64,000 nt of DNA, taken from assembly GCF_900215355.1 (NCBI RefSeq), contig NZ_OBEA01000002.1, positions 124,001-188,000 of the forward strand, read 5' to 3'. The notes below the pieces were generated by a model. It did no database searches, was not told the DNA's origin, and saw only the letters and a program-made list of their open reading frames with translations. Both the position numbers and the translations under genes were made by a program. This DNA comes from Pseudooceanicola antarcticus (GTDB lineage: Bacteria > Pseudomonadota > Alphaproteobacteria > Rhodobacterales > Rhodobacteraceae). Below, piece by piece: positions 15,821 to 24,611 of the stretch (the stretch's first letter is position 1; the number at the start of each line of letters is the position of its first letter).

Positions 15821-16363
15821 ATGGCGACCGAAACGCACGACGCCGTGGAAGGCGCTGCCCACGCAGCGGAATCCGCAGGCATGCCGCAGCTCGATTTCTC
15901 GACCTGGGGCAACCAGATTTTCTGGCTGATCGTCACGCTCGTCGTGATCTACCTGATCCTTTCCAAGATCGCGCTGCCCCGTGTGGGCGCGGTTCTGGCC
16001 GACCGGGCGGGAACGATTGCCAATAACATCGCCGCAGCGGATGAGCTGAAGCAGAAGGCCAAGGACGCGGAAGCGGCCTACGACAAGGCCCTCGCCGATG
16101 CCCGCGCCGAAGCTTCCTCGATCGTCGAGGCCACCCGTGCCGAGAACGCCGAGAAGCTGAAAGCCGCCACCGCAGAGGCCGATGCCAAGATCGCGGCCAA
16201 GACTGCCGAAGGCGAAGCGGCGATTGCCGAAATTCGCGCCGGCGCTGCTGTCGCGGCCGAAACCGTCGCCCGCGAGGCCGCAGCCGAGATCGTCTCGGCC
16301 ATGGGCTTCAAGGCATCCGACGAAGAGATCGCCGCAGGCGTCTCGTCGCGGCTGAAAGGATGA
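15821..16363 (+). CDS. atpX: F0 ATP synthase subunit b'
   Basis: A 180-residue peripheral stalk subunit. One membrane helix ([21 protein letters not shown], about residues 31-51) is followed by a long Ala/Glu/Lys coiled coil. Photosynthetic and many alphaproteobacteria have b and b' heterodimers rather than b2. The gene is ordered between c and b as usual. Its stop overlaps an ATG at 16360, but the next gene more likely starts at 16369. Confidence 0.93.
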   Translation: MATETHDAVEGAAHAAESAGMPQLDFSTWGNQIFWLIVTLVVIYLILSKIALPRVGAVLADRAGTIANNIAAADELKQKAKDAEAAYDKALADARAEASSIVEATRAENAEKLKAATAEADAKIAAKTAEGEAAIAEIRAGAAVAAETVAREAAAEIVSAMGFKASDEEIAAGVSSRLKG

Positions 16364-16368
16364 GGACC

Positions 16369-16932
16369 ATGAAGAAACTCGCCCTGACCGCCGCTGCGCT
16401 GGCCCTGACCGCAAGCCCCGCCTTCGCGGCCTCCGGTCCCTTCTTCTCGCTCGGCAACACCGATTTCATCGTGCTGATCGCCTTCATCGCCTTCATCGCG
16501 GTGCTGGTGTACTTCAAGGTCCCCGGCCTGATCGGCGGTCTGCTGGACAAGCGGGCCGACGGCATCAAGTCGGAGCTCGAGGAAGCCCGCGCGCTGCATG
16601 AAGATGCCAAGGACCTGCTGGCCTCCTTCGAGCGCAAGCAGAAGGAAGTGCAGGACCAGGCGGACCGGATCGTCGCCACGGCGAAATCCGAAGCCGCTGC
16701 CGCAGCAGAGCAGGCCGACGCGGAGCTGGAGAAGTCCATCGCCCGCCGCCTGGCCGCCGCAGAAGAGCAGATCGCTTCCGCAGAGGCTTCGGCCGTCAAG
16801 GAAGTGCGCGACACCGCCGTGACCACCGCGATTGCAGTGGCCCGCGAGGTGATCGCCAAGCAGATGACCGACAGCCAGTCCGCCGCCCTGGTGGACAGCG
16901 CGATCGAGGACGTGAAGACCCGTCTCAACTGA
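16369..16932 (+). CDS. atpF: F0 ATP synthase subunit b
   Basis: A 187-residue peripheral stalk subunit. Before the membrane helix (DFIVLIAFIAFIAVLVYF) there is a signal-peptide-like N-terminus (MKKLALTAAALALTASPAFA), a known feature of this subfamily. A long coiled coil follows. I chose ATG 16369, preceded by GAGGA, over ATG 16360, which has no spaced ribosome-binding site. It is the last F0 gene, followed by a clear terminator. F1 genes are not in the window. Confidence 0.93.
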   Translation: MKKLALTAAALALTASPAFAASGPFFSLGNTDFIVLIAFIAFIAVLVYFKVPGLIGGLLDKRADGIKSELEEARALHEDAKDLLASFERKQKEVQDQADRIVATAKSEAAAAAEQADAELEKSIARRLAAAEEQIASAEASAVKEVRDTAVTTAIAVAREVIAKQMTDSQSAALVDSAIEDVKTRLN

Positions 16933-16960
16933 GACCCGCTTCACGGCTGATTATCTGAGA

Positions 16961-16992
16961 CCCCCGGCCCTGCGCCGGGGGTTTCGCTTTTG
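16961..16992 (+). terminator. intrinsic terminator of the F0 operon
   Basis: Stem CCCCCGGC/GCCGGGGG with a 5-nt loop, followed by TTTCGCTTTT. It lies 28 bp after atpF and ends the operon before the convergent GntR gene. Confidence 0.88.
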
Positions 16993-17048
16993 GAGAGGTG
17001 CAATCCGGCTGGGCGATTGCGGCGCAGGTGATATCAGCCGCCGGGTCC

Positions 17049-17807
17049 TTAGCTCCGCGCCAGTCGCATCTGGGCGATTTCTTCCCGCCGTGCCCGATCC
17101 AGGTGGCCCTTGTAGGCCTCGCGCACGTAATCCAGATGCGCCTCGACCGCCTGCCGTGCGGCCTCCGGGTCGCGCGCCTGCAGGGCGGTGTTGATCGCCC
17201 GGTGCTGTGCCAGCAGCCGTTCCGAGGTGCCCGGACCGTCGAACATGATGTCCCGATTGTAGAAGACACCCGAGCGCAGCAGGTCCAGCATCGAGCGCAT
17301 CATGTGCAGCAGCACGATATTGTGGCTGGCCTCGAGGATCGCCAGGTGGAACTCGGCATCCAGCCGCGCCTCCTCGGCGGGATCTGCGCGGTCCTTGGCC
17401 TGCTCCATGCGGTTAAAGCAGCGATCGACCAGCGCCAGGTCCGCCGCCAGCCCGTCCCGCGCCGCGCGCTCCGCCGCCTGGCCCTCGAGGTCGCGCCGGA
17501 AGGAGAGGTAGTCGAAGACCGCTTCCTCGTGACGCTGAAACAGCGCCACCAGCGCCGGAGAGAAGGCCGCGCCCAGCACATCGGCCACGTAGACGCCCGA
17601 GCCCGCCCGGCTTTGCAGCAGCCCCCGCGCCTGCAGGTCGGCCAGCGCTTCGCGCAGCGAGGGGCGAGAGACCTCCATCCGCTCGGCCAGCTCACGCTCG
17701 GCGGGCAGGCGTTCGCCGGGGCGCAGCAGGCCGCGCAGGATCAGCAGCTCGATCTGGCGGACCACCGCGTCGGCGCGCTTCTCTGAGGGGATCGGCTGGA
17801 AAGGCAT
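17049..17807 (-). CDS. GntR family regulator, FadR/FCD subfamily
   Basis: A 252-residue protein. The N-terminal winged helix (LLRPGERLPAERELAERMEVSRPSLREALADLQARGLL) spans about residues 25-65, and an all-helical FCD effector domain follows, with metal-ligand candidates in LDAEFHLAILEASHN. FCD regulators often sense carboxylates such as lactate, glycolate or pyruvate; no target pathway lies nearby. A GGTCA-N7-TGACC dyad sits 20 bp upstream of the start and suggests autoregulation. Confidence 0.9.
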   Translation of the reverse strand: MPFQPIPSEKRADAVVRQIELLILRGLLRPGERLPAERELAERMEVSRPSLREALADLQARGLLQSRAGSGVYVADVLGAAFSPALVALFQRHEEAVFDYLSFRRDLEGQAAERAARDGLAADLALVDRCFNRMEQAKDRADPAEEARLDAEFHLAILEASHNIVLLHMMRSMLDLLRSGVFYNRDIMFDGPGTSERLLAQHRAINTALQARDPEAARQAVEAHLDYVREAYKGHLDRARREEIAQMRLARS

Positions 17808-17826
17808 CTTGGCTCCGTCTTGGATT

Positions 17827-17843
17827 GGTCAGAAATTATGACC
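17827..17843. promoter_or_regulatory. GGTCA-N7-TGACC dyad, candidate GntR operator
   Basis: A perfect 5-bp inverted repeat with an AT-rich centre, 20-36 bp before the GntR start codon. FadR-type regulators commonly bind TGGTC-like dyads overlapping their own promoter. The spacer here is longer than in the classical FadR box. Confidence 0.45.
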
Positions 17844-17910
17844 GCGTGAGCCGCGACGCAAGGGCGCTGCGCATAGGAGACGATTAACCCTGCTGCGCCA
17901 AGACTGGGCC

Positions 17911-18324
17911 ATGCGCCTGCTCCTGCCTCTTGCCCTGCCTCTCCTGCTGCTGCTCACCGCCTGCGGCCAGCCCGACCCCTACTTCAGGGAGAGCGCCGTG
18001 ACCCGTGTCGAGGTGCAGGGCGACATCTTCGACGTGCGCCTGCGCGGCCGCCTGGCCGAGGCGGTCCGCCGCAACCCGCGCTATGCGCCGCGCCTCGGGC
18101 CGGTCGGGCCCCGTGCGGCAAATGCCATGCAGGCGGTCTCGGGCTGCCGGGTGGCCGAGATCCGTGGCGATGCCGCCATGGTGCTGGGCCTGCTCGATTG
18201 CGGCGCCGGCAGCAGCGCCGGCGACCGCCGCAAACGCGCCCCCGCCAGCTGCGAGATCGTCGAACGCTGGCGGCTCCTGGGGGGCCAGGAAGAGGGGCTT
18301 TTGCTGGACTGCCTGCGGATCTGA
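17911..18324 (+). CDS. small lipoprotein of unknown function
   Basis: A 137-residue protein with a lipoprotein signal peptide: MRLLLPLALPLLLLLTACGQ, lipobox LTAC with Cys18. The mature part has a VEVQGDIFDVRLRGRLAEAVRR segment and four further cysteines (SGCRV, LDCGAG, ASCEI, LDCLRI), compatible with two disulfides. I recognise no family. It is convergent with a GNAT gene 4 bp away. Confidence 0.75.
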   Translation: MRLLLPLALPLLLLLTACGQPDPYFRESAVTRVEVQGDIFDVRLRGRLAEAVRRNPRYAPRLGPVGPRAANAMQAVSGCRVAEIRGDAAMVLGLLDCGAGSSAGDRRKRAPASCEIVERWRLLGGQEEGLLLDCLRI

Positions 18325-18328
18325 GGCC

Positions 18329-18802
18329 TCAGGCCCCGGTCACCGCCTTCTCGAAGGTCAGGCTGGTCGGGCGGTCATAGCCCGCATGGGCGGTCCGGGC
18401 GATCTCGACAAAGCCAAGGCGCTGGAAGGTGGCGTGGTTCTCGGTGAGTTCGACGCGAGTCTGCAACCGCAGGCAGGGCAGACCAAGCGCCCGCGCCCGC
18501 GCCTCGGCATGGACCACCATGCGCCGGGCCATCCCCCGCCCCCGCGCCGCATCCGCGACGGCGAGCTTGCCAAGGTAGAGATGATCGGCCTTCGGCGTCA
18601 GCAACATGCAGGCCAGCGGCGCGGCGACGGGCGGCAGGACCCAAAGCTCCTGCGCAGCCGCTTCCCGTGCCAGCGCCTCGGGCGGCAGACGCCCCAGGGA
18701 CGAGGGCGGGTCGATCCGCCCCTCCATGTAGGCGAAGGCGCGCGTCAGCAGCGCATGGGTCGGCAGGATGTCCTGCTCCGGACCAAGGCGTATCGGCGTC
18801 AT
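18329..18802 (-). CDS. GNAT family N-acetyltransferase
   Basis: A 157-residue protein. The acetyl-CoA loop DAARGRGMARRMVVHAEARA and the late block RVELTENHATFQRLGFVEIARTAH identify a GNAT. The ATG at 18802 is preferred; a GTG three codons upstream is possible. It is unrelated by eye to the four-gene array except through the fold. A dispersed element separates it from the next GNAT on the same strand. Confidence 0.82.
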   Translation of the reverse strand: MTPIRLGPEQDILPTHALLTRAFAYMEGRIDPPSSLGRLPPEALAREAAAQELWVLPPVAAPLACMLLTPKADHLYLGKLAVADAARGRGMARRMVVHAEARARALGLPCLRLQTRVELTENHATFQRLGFVEIARTAHAGYDRPTSLTFEKAVTGA

Positions 18803-18892
18803 GGTCTGCACACCCGCTCTCGGCCAGGGCCTTCCGCCCGGCAGGCCGGGCGCAAGACCGCAACCGGCGCTGGTCCTTTCCCCATCCGACGG

Positions 18893-18943
18893 CCAGCAAT
18901 ACTGCGGGGGAGACAGGCGCAGCCTGGCGGGGGCAGAGCCCCC
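18893..18943 (-). repeat. dispersed intergenic element, type II unit (reverse)
   Basis: Read on the plus strand: AATACTGCGGGGGAGA, then a hairpin CAGGC-GCA-GCCTG (18914-18926), then a second hairpin GGGGGC-AGA-GCCCCC (18929-18943). The order core, variable hairpin, GC hairpin is that of the elements at 23257-23317 and 41124-41187 (opposite orientation), but the variable hairpin has a different sequence. It lies between two GNAT genes. Confidence 0.75.
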
Positions 18944-18991
18944 CTGACCGCCTTGACCGGGGCGCGGGGCCAGCCCGTTTCCCAGACCATC

Positions 18992-19459
18992 TCAGGCCTC
19001 GGCCGTCACGAGGTCCTTGGTCATGAAGACCGACACCCCGTTGTCCTCATAATCCCCGAAGACGCCGCAGCGGGCAAAGCCATTGGCCTCGTAGAGCCGG
19101 CAGGCGGCGGCCAGCGCGTCTCCGGTCTCGAGCTTCAGCACCGAGAGCCCCTCGTCCCGTGCGGTGGCCTCGATATGGTGCAGAAGCGCCGTGCCCACGC
19201 CCTTGCCGCGCGCGGCCTCGCTGACGAAGAAGCTCTTGACCTCGCCATAGCCCGCCTTGATCTGCAGCGCCCCGCAGCCAAGGGCGAGATCCCCCTCGCG
19301 CGCCAGGAAGAAGCGGATGGAGGGCGCGCAGAGCGCCTCGTGGGACAGGAAGTTGTTCTCTTCCGGCTTGTAGAGCGTGCGCATCAGAAGCTGCGAAGCG
19401 TCAAGCAGGGCCGAGGCTTCGGGATCGAGCGGCGAGGCGGGGGAAATGGTCAGCGTCAT
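18992..19459 (-). CDS. GNAT family N-acetyltransferase
   Basis: A 155-residue GNAT. KAGYGEVKSFFVSEAARGKGVGTALLHHIE is the acetyl-CoA binding segment, followed by LKLETGDALAAACRLYEANGFARCG. It resembles the small putative-acetyltransferase branch (YafP/ElaA-like). Of the possible starts I favour ATG 19459 (MTLTISPASPL) with AGG at a suitable distance; the frame opens up to 19591 without a better start. It is divergent from smc. Confidence 0.82.
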   Translation of the reverse strand: MTLTISPASPLDPEASALLDASQLLMRTLYKPEENNFLSHEALCAPSIRFFLAREGDLALGCGALQIKAGYGEVKSFFVSEAARGKGVGTALLHHIEATARDEGLSVLKLETGDALAAACRLYEANGFARCGVFGDYEDNGVSVFMTKDLVTAEA

Positions 19460-19598
19460 GGGCATCCTGTCGTATTGGCCCTTGGGCCGTTGGATCGGCC
19501 ATATCTCTGCGGGCCGCGCCGGGAAGGTCAAGGCCCCCCGGCCCCCTGACGCCACCGCATGGAAGGCCGTTTTCAGGCGAGGTTTCGCCATTTACCCA

Positions 19599-19639
19599 CA
19601 GTATCTTGTGGAAAACCCAAGGTGCACTCCAAGATACTG
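19599..19639. promoter_or_regulatory. 10-bp inverted repeat CAGTATCTTG-N21-CAAGATACTG upstream of smc
   Basis: Perfect arms at 19599-19608 and 19630-19639, in the AT-richer part of the GNAT/smc divergent gap, 90-130 bp upstream of smc. Centre-to-centre spacing is 31 bp, about three helical turns. No T-tract follows. Could be a regulator site or a cruciform; no match to a known box is claimed. Confidence 0.5.
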
Positions 19640-19728
19640 CGTCGGCATTGTTGACTCAGGCCACGCTGCTTCGCACCATTCCTGTTCAATATGGAATCAC
19701 TAAAGGCCAGCGCGAAGGACCGCTCCAC

Positions 19729-22700
19729 TTGCATTTCTCACGCCTCAGACTGACCGGCTTCAAGAGCTTCGTCGATCCGACGGACCTGATGATCAACACC
19801 GGCCTGACCGGGGTTGTCGGGCCCAATGGCTGTGGCAAGTCGAACCTGCTGGAAGCGCTCCGCTGGGTCATGGGCGAGAACCGCCCGACCGCCATGCGCG
19901 GCGGTGGCATGGAGGACGTGATCTTCGCCGGTGCCGCCTCGCGCCCGGCGCGCAACTTCGCCGAAGTCACCCTGCATATCGACAACTCGGACCGGCTGGC
20001 GCCCGCGGGCTTCAACGACGAGGACCAGATCGAGATCGTTCGCCGCATCACCCGCGACGTGGGCTCGGCCTACAAGGCCAATGCCAAGGACGTGCGGGCG
20101 CGGGATGTGCAGATGCTCTTTGCCGATGCCTCGACCGGCGCGCATAGCCCGGCGCTGGTGCGGCAGGGCCAGATCTCGGAGCTGATCAACGCCAAGCCGA
20201 AGAACCGGCGCCGCATCCTGGAAGAGGCGGCGGGGATCTCGGGTCTCTACCAGCGCCGCCACGAGGCCGAGCTGAAGCTGAAGGGCGCCGAGCAGAACCT
20301 GACCCGCGTCGATGACGTGATCGAGCAGCTGGCCACCCAGCTGGCCTCGCTGGAACGCCAGGCCCGCCAGGCCGCCCGCTACCGTGCCATCGGCGCCGAG
20401 CTGCGCCAGGCCGAGGGCATGCTGCTGTATCGTCGCTGGCGCGAGGCCGACGAGGCGCGCAACGCCGCGCTCGGGGCGTTCCGCGAAAGCTCGACCCTGG
20501 CCTCGCAGGCCGAACGCGCCGCCCGCACCGCTGCCGAGTCGCGCCAGCAGCTGGAAGACCAGCTGCCGCCGAAGCGCGAGGAAGAGGCCATCGCGGCGGC
20601 GGTCCTGCAACGCCTGACCGTGCAGCGCGACAGCCTGGGCGCCGAGAAAGAGCGCGCCATGCAGCAGATCCTGACCCTGAAGGCGAGGATCGAGCAGCTG
20701 GTGCGCGACCGCGAGCGTGAGGCCGGGCTGAACAAGGACGCCGGCGAGACCATCGAGCGTCTCGACTGGGAAGCGCGCGAGATCGCCAAGGCCCATGAAG
20801 GTCATGACGCCCGCCTCGCCGAGGCCGTGGAACTGGCAACCGAAGCCGCCTCGGTCCTCTCCGACCGCGAGGCCGACCTGGCCGAGCTGACCGAGGACGT
20901 GGCCCGTCTGGCAGCCCGCCACCAGTCGGCGCAGCGCCTGCTGGAAGACAGCCGCAAGAGCGCCGAACGCAGCGAGGCCGAGGCGCTGAAGGCCCGTGAC
21001 GCCGTGGCCGAGGCGCGCGGTCGTACCGCCGCCGCCGACGAGGCCTTCGAGCAGGCGCAGGAGGGCGAAGAGATCGCCCGCGCGCGCGTCGAGGCCGCCG
21101 AGGAAACCCAGGCCGAGGCCGAGGCTGCCCGCGCCGAGGCCCAGTCGGACGAGGCCGATGCCCGCGCCGCCCGTTCCTCTGCCGAGGGCGAGGCGAAGGC
21201 GCTTCAGGCCGAGGTCTCGGCCCTGGCCCGGCTGGTGCAGCGCGATGCCTCGGAAGGGGCGCAGCTGCTGGACGACGTGCGCGTCGATCCCGGTTTCGAG
21301 AAGGCCCTGGGCGCGGCCCTGGCCGACGACCTGCGCGCGCCCGTGGTGGGCGGCGAAGAGGTCTCGGGCTGGGTCGACCTGCCCGGATATGACAGGGCGC
21401 AGGCGCTGCCCGCGGGCGTGGCGCCGCTGGCGGCCCATGTGCAGGTGCCGGGCGTGCTGGCCCGCCGGATGAGCCAGATCGGCGTGGTGGAGCCCTCGGA
21501 GGGCGCCGCGCTGCAATCCGCCCTGCAACCGGGTCAACGGCTGGTCAGCCGCGACGGCGACCTCTGGCGGTGGGATGGCTACCGTTCGGGCGCCGAGGAT
21601 GCGCCCTCTGCCGCGGCGCTGCGGCTGGAACAGATGAACCGCCTCGACGCCCTGCGCGCCGATCTCGAAGCGGCCGAGGAGCGCGCCGAGGGCGCCCGAA
21701 TGGCCCATGAGGACCTGGCCGAGGCGCTGTCGCGCGCCTCGGAGGCCGACAAGGCCGCCCGCCAGGCCCGTGCCGAGGCCGACCGCCAGCTGACCGAGGC
21801 CGCCCGTGCCCTGTCGCGCGCCGAGGCCGACCGCAGCCTGGCCGCCAGCCGCGCCGAGAGCCTGGCGCAATCGGTGGCCCGCCACGAGGAAGAGGCGCTG
21901 GAAGCCCGCGCCCGCCTGCGCGAGGCCGAGGCGGCCGTGGAGGATCTGGAAGATCTGGACGAGGCGCGTTCGGGCATCGAGCAGCTGCGCATGGCGGTCG
22001 AGGCCGCGCGCATGGCGATGATGTCGCGCCGTACCGCCCATGACGAGATCCGCCGCGAGGGCGATGCCCGCACCCGCCGCCGCCAGGAGGTGGCGAAGGA
22101 GGTCTCGGGCTGGCGGCATCGCCTGGAAAGCGCCGACAAGCGTATCGCCGAGCTGGACGAGCGCCGGGCCGAGGCCGAGGCGCAGCTGGAGGAGGCCCAG
22201 GCCGAGCCCGAAGAGCTGGAGATGCAGCGCGAGGAACTGACCGAGGCCATGGAAGAGGCCGAGGAACGCCGCGCCCGCGCCGCCGATGCCCTGGCCCTGG
22301 CCGAGGCCGCCCTGCGCGAAGCCGTGGCCGGCGAGCGCGACGCCGAACGGACCGCCTCGGAGGCCCGCGAGGGCCGCGCCCGCGCCGAGGCCCGCGCCGA
22401 AAGCGCCGCCGAGGCCGTCACCCAGGCCGCCGAGCGTATCGCCGAGGTGCTGGAACAGACGCCGAAGCAGCTGCTGGAAACGCTCGACATGGCGGTCGAG
22501 GACATGCCCGCCTCGGACCAGGTCGAGGCCGATGTGAACCGCCTGAAACGCCAGCGCGACAGCCTAGGCGCGGTCAACCTGCGCGCCGAGGAAGACGCCC
22601 AGGAGGTCCGCGAGGAACATGATACCCTGGTCGCCGAGAAGGCCGACCTGGAAGAGGCCATCCGCGCCCTGCGCAACGGGATCTCGGGTCTCAACCGCGA

Positions 22701-23184
22701 GGGCCGCGAGCGCCTGCTGACCGCCTTCGAGCAGGTGAACACCAATTTCTCGCTGCTCTTCCGTCACCTCTTCAACGGTGGCGAGGCCAACCTGGTGCTG
22801 GTGGAAAGCGACGATCCGCTGGACGCGGGCCTGGAAATCATGTGTCAGCCGCCGGGCAAGAAGCTCTCGACGCTGTCACTGCTCTCGGGCGGCGAGCAGA
22901 CCCTGACGGCCATGGCGCTGATCTTCGCGGTCTTCCTGGCCAACCCGGCGCCGATCTGCGTGCTCGACGAGGTCGACGCGCCGCTCGACGATGCCAACGT
23001 GACCCGCTTCTGCGACATGCTGGACGAGATGTGCCGCCGCACCGATACCCGCTTCCTGATCATCACCCACCACGCGGTGACCATGGCCCGCATGGATCGC
23101 CTCTTCGGTGTGACGATGCAGGAACAGGGCGTCAGCCAGCTGGTCTCGGTCGATCTGAAGAAGGCCGAGCAGCTGGTCGCCTGA
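19729..23184 (+). CDS. smc: chromosome segregation ATPase SMC
   Basis: A 1151-residue condensin-type ATPase that organises and segregates the nucleoid with ScpA/ScpB. The Walker A GPNGCGKS is at about residues 31-38. Two very long Ala/Glu/Arg coiled coils flank a hinge around residues 500-640. The C-terminal head has the ABC signature LLSGGEQTLTAM (about 1052) and Walker B VLDEVDAPLDD (about 1078). The start is TTG 19729 (HFSRLRLTGFKSF), placed 9 bp after GAAGGA; no ATG is in frame there. scpA and scpB are not adjacent. The antisense 793-codon open frame is a shadow. Confidence 0.95.
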   Translation: MHFSRLRLTGFKSFVDPTDLMINTGLTGVVGPNGCGKSNLLEALRWVMGENRPTAMRGGGMEDVIFAGAASRPARNFAEVTLHIDNSDRLAPAGFNDEDQIEIVRRITRDVGSAYKANAKDVRARDVQMLFADASTGAHSPALVRQGQISELINAKPKNRRRILEEAAGISGLYQRRHEAELKLKGAEQNLTRVDDVIEQLATQLASLERQARQAARYRAIGAELRQAEGMLLYRRWREADEARNAALGAFRESSTLASQAERAARTAAESRQQLEDQLPPKREEEAIAAAVLQRLTVQRDSLGAEKERAMQQILTLKARIEQLVRDREREAGLNKDAGETIERLDWEAREIAKAHEGHDARLAEAVELATEAASVLSDREADLAELTEDVARLAARHQSAQRLLEDSRKSAERSEAEALKARDAVAEARGRTAAADEAFEQAQEGEEIARARVEAAEETQAEAEAARAEAQSDEADARAARSSAEGEAKALQAEVSALARLVQRDASEGAQLLDDVRVDPGFEKALGAALADDLRAPVVGGEEVSGWVDLPGYDRAQALPAGVAPLAAHVQVPGVLARRMSQIGVVEPSEGAALQSALQPGQRLVSRDGDLWRWDGYRSGAEDAPSAAALRLEQMNRLDALRADLEAAEERAEGARMAHEDLAEALSRASEADKAARQARAEADRQLTEAARALSRAEADRSLAASRAESLAQSVARHEEEALEARARLREAEAAVEDLEDLDEARSGIEQLRMAVEAARMAMMSRRTAHDEIRREGDARTRRRQEVAKEVSGWRHRLESADKRIAELDERRAEAEAQLEEAQAEPEELEMQREELTEAMEEAEERRARAADALALAEAALREAVAGERDAERTASEAREGRARAEARAESAAEAVTQAAERIAEVLEQTPKQLLETLDMAVEDMPASDQVEADVNRLKRQRDSLGAVNLRAEEDAQEVREEHDTLVAEKADLEEAIRALRNGISGLNREGRERLLTAFEQVNTNFSLLFRHLFNGGEANLVLVESDDPLDAGLEIMCQPPGKKLSTLSLLSGGEQTLTAMALIFAVFLANPAPICVLDEVDAPLDDANVTRFCDMLDEMCRRTDTRFLIITHHAVTMARMDRLFGVTMQEQGVSQLVSVDLKKAEQLVA

Positions 23185-23203
23185 CAGCACCCTGACGGCC
23201 CGT

Positions 23204-23317
23204 GCCTCCGGCGGGAGTATTTCCGGCCCGGTGATGGAACAAGGCGCTCCTATTCCCATCACCAGGCTGAAAATACTCCGGGGGAGTCTCCGGTACGGAG
23301 ACGGGGGCAGCGCCCCC
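23204..23317. repeat. dispersed element doublet (type I forward + type II reverse)
   Basis: Type I core (GCCTCCGGCGGGAG ... GGTGATG) at 23204-23236 faces, across about 20 bp, an inverted type II unit at 23257-23317: CATCACCAGGCTG, AAAATACTCCGGGGG, a variable hairpin GTCTCCG-GTA-CGGAGAC (23286-23302) and a GC hairpin GGGGGC-AGC-GCCCCC (23303-23317). It is followed by an imperfect GGCCTTTTCCC/GGGGAAAGGCC hairpin (23321-23357). It lies between the convergent smc and lytic transglycosylase genes, where these hairpins could also end transcripts. Confidence 0.8.
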
Positions 23318-23362
23318 CAGGGCCTTTTCCCGGCTCCCCGCGGGGCGGGGAAAGGCCACCTT

Positions 23363-24535
23363 CTAGAGACGGTTCAGCAGCGCCGCCGTCGGCCAGCCAT
23401 CCACGTCCATGCCCAGCTCGCCCTGCACCGCGCGCACCGCCGCGCGCGTACCGGCGCCGAGGATGCCGTCGATCTCGCCCACGTCGTGGCCCCGCGCGGC
23501 CAGCTTCTGTTGCAGCTGCTTCATCTGCGCCCCTTCCAGCCCCGGGGCCGGGTTGCCCGCGTCGAAGATCGGCGCGCCCTCCAGGCGGGTGGCGAAATAG
23601 GCCGCGGTCAGCACGTAGGTGAAGCTCTGGTTCCACTCGAAGAGCACCGAGAAATTCGGATAGGCCAGGAAGGCCGGGCCGCCCTTGCCCTGGGGCAGGA
23701 TCAGCGAGGCGGGCTGATTGCCCTGCCAGCCGCCCGCACGGGGCGAGACGCCAAGCGCCTGCCAGTCGCGCGGGGCGAGCTGCGTGTCCAGCCCCGCCTT
23801 CGACCAATCCATCGAGGCGGGCAGCACGACCTCCTGCAGCCAGGGCTCATTGGGGCGCCAGCCAAGCGCGCGCAGCATCTTCGCGCCCGACATCAGCGCA
23901 TCCGGAGCCGAGCTCTTCAGCCGCACGTGGCCGTCGCCATCGCCGTCGACGCCGTTCTCGATGATATCAGCGGGCAGCATCTGCACCTGGCCGATCTCTC
24001 CGGCCCAGGCGCCGGTGGTGGTGGCGGGATCGAAATCGCCGTGCTCGTAGAGCTCCAGCGCCGCGAAGACCTGCGGCCGGAAGAGCTCGGGGCGGCGGCA
24101 GTCATGGGCCAGGGTGACCAGCGCATTGGCGGTGTTGAAATCCCCCTGGTAGCCGCCGTAGTCGGTCTCGAAGGCCCAAAAGGCCAGAAGGATGCCCCGC
24201 GGCACCCCCATCTCGCTCTCGATCCGGTCGAAGACCTTCGCGTATTGCGCCTCCTTGGCGCGGCCATTGTCGATGCGGTTCTGCGAGATCAGCCGCCGCG
24301 CGAAGCTGGTGAAATCCAGCTGGAAGACCCCCTGCCGGCGATCCGCCGCGATGACGGCGGGATCCTGGCGGATGGGGGCAAAGAAGGCCGCGGCGGTGGC
24401 GGGGGAATGGCCCCGGCGGATGGCCTCGGATTTCATCTCATCGACAAAGGCGGGGAAACTGCCTCCGCAGCCCTGGGCAAGGACGGGCAGGGGGCTGACC
24501 AGAAGGCTGGTCAGCAAAAGCGCGTGGCGGATCAT
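23363..24535 (-). CDS. lytic murein transglycosylase (MltB-like) with peptidoglycan-binding domain
   Basis: A 390-residue secreted enzyme that cleaves the glycan backbone of murein to anhydro-muropeptides. A signal peptide (MIRHALLLTSLLVSPLPVLAQ) is present without a lipobox. The catalytic domain contains ILLAFWAFETDYGGYQGDF with catalytic E123, and AGEIGQVQMLPADI. A C-terminal peptidoglycan-binding domain (QMKQLQQKLAARGHDVGEIDG ... GTRAAVRAVQ) covers about residues 330-390. It is monocistronic. Confidence 0.9.
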   Translation of the reverse strand: MIRHALLLTSLLVSPLPVLAQGCGGSFPAFVDEMKSEAIRRGHSPATAAAFFAPIRQDPAVIAADRRQGVFQLDFTSFARRLISQNRIDNGRAKEAQYAKVFDRIESEMGVPRGILLAFWAFETDYGGYQGDFNTANALVTLAHDCRRPELFRPQVFAALELYEHGDFDPATTTGAWAGEIGQVQMLPADIIENGVDGDGDGHVRLKSSAPDALMSGAKMLRALGWRPNEPWLQEVVLPASMDWSKAGLDTQLAPRDWQALGVSPRAGGWQGNQPASLILPQGKGGPAFLAYPNFSVLFEWNQSFTYVLTAAYFATRLEGAPIFDAGNPAPGLEGAQMKQLQQKLAARGHDVGEIDGILGAGTRAAVRAVQGELGMDVDGWPTAALLNRL

Positions 24536-24611
24536 GGGGGCTCCCTTTTTCTCTCCTTGGGCAACCTAGCAGGAGACCGCCTTCGGGCAATGCCCGATCC
24601 GGGGGGCGGTG

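Noticed and set aside
19738-22119. 793-codon open frame antisense to smc
   Set aside because: GC-rich third positions in the Ala/Glu/Arg coiled coil make the opposite strand free of stops; no ribosome-binding site and low-complexity product.
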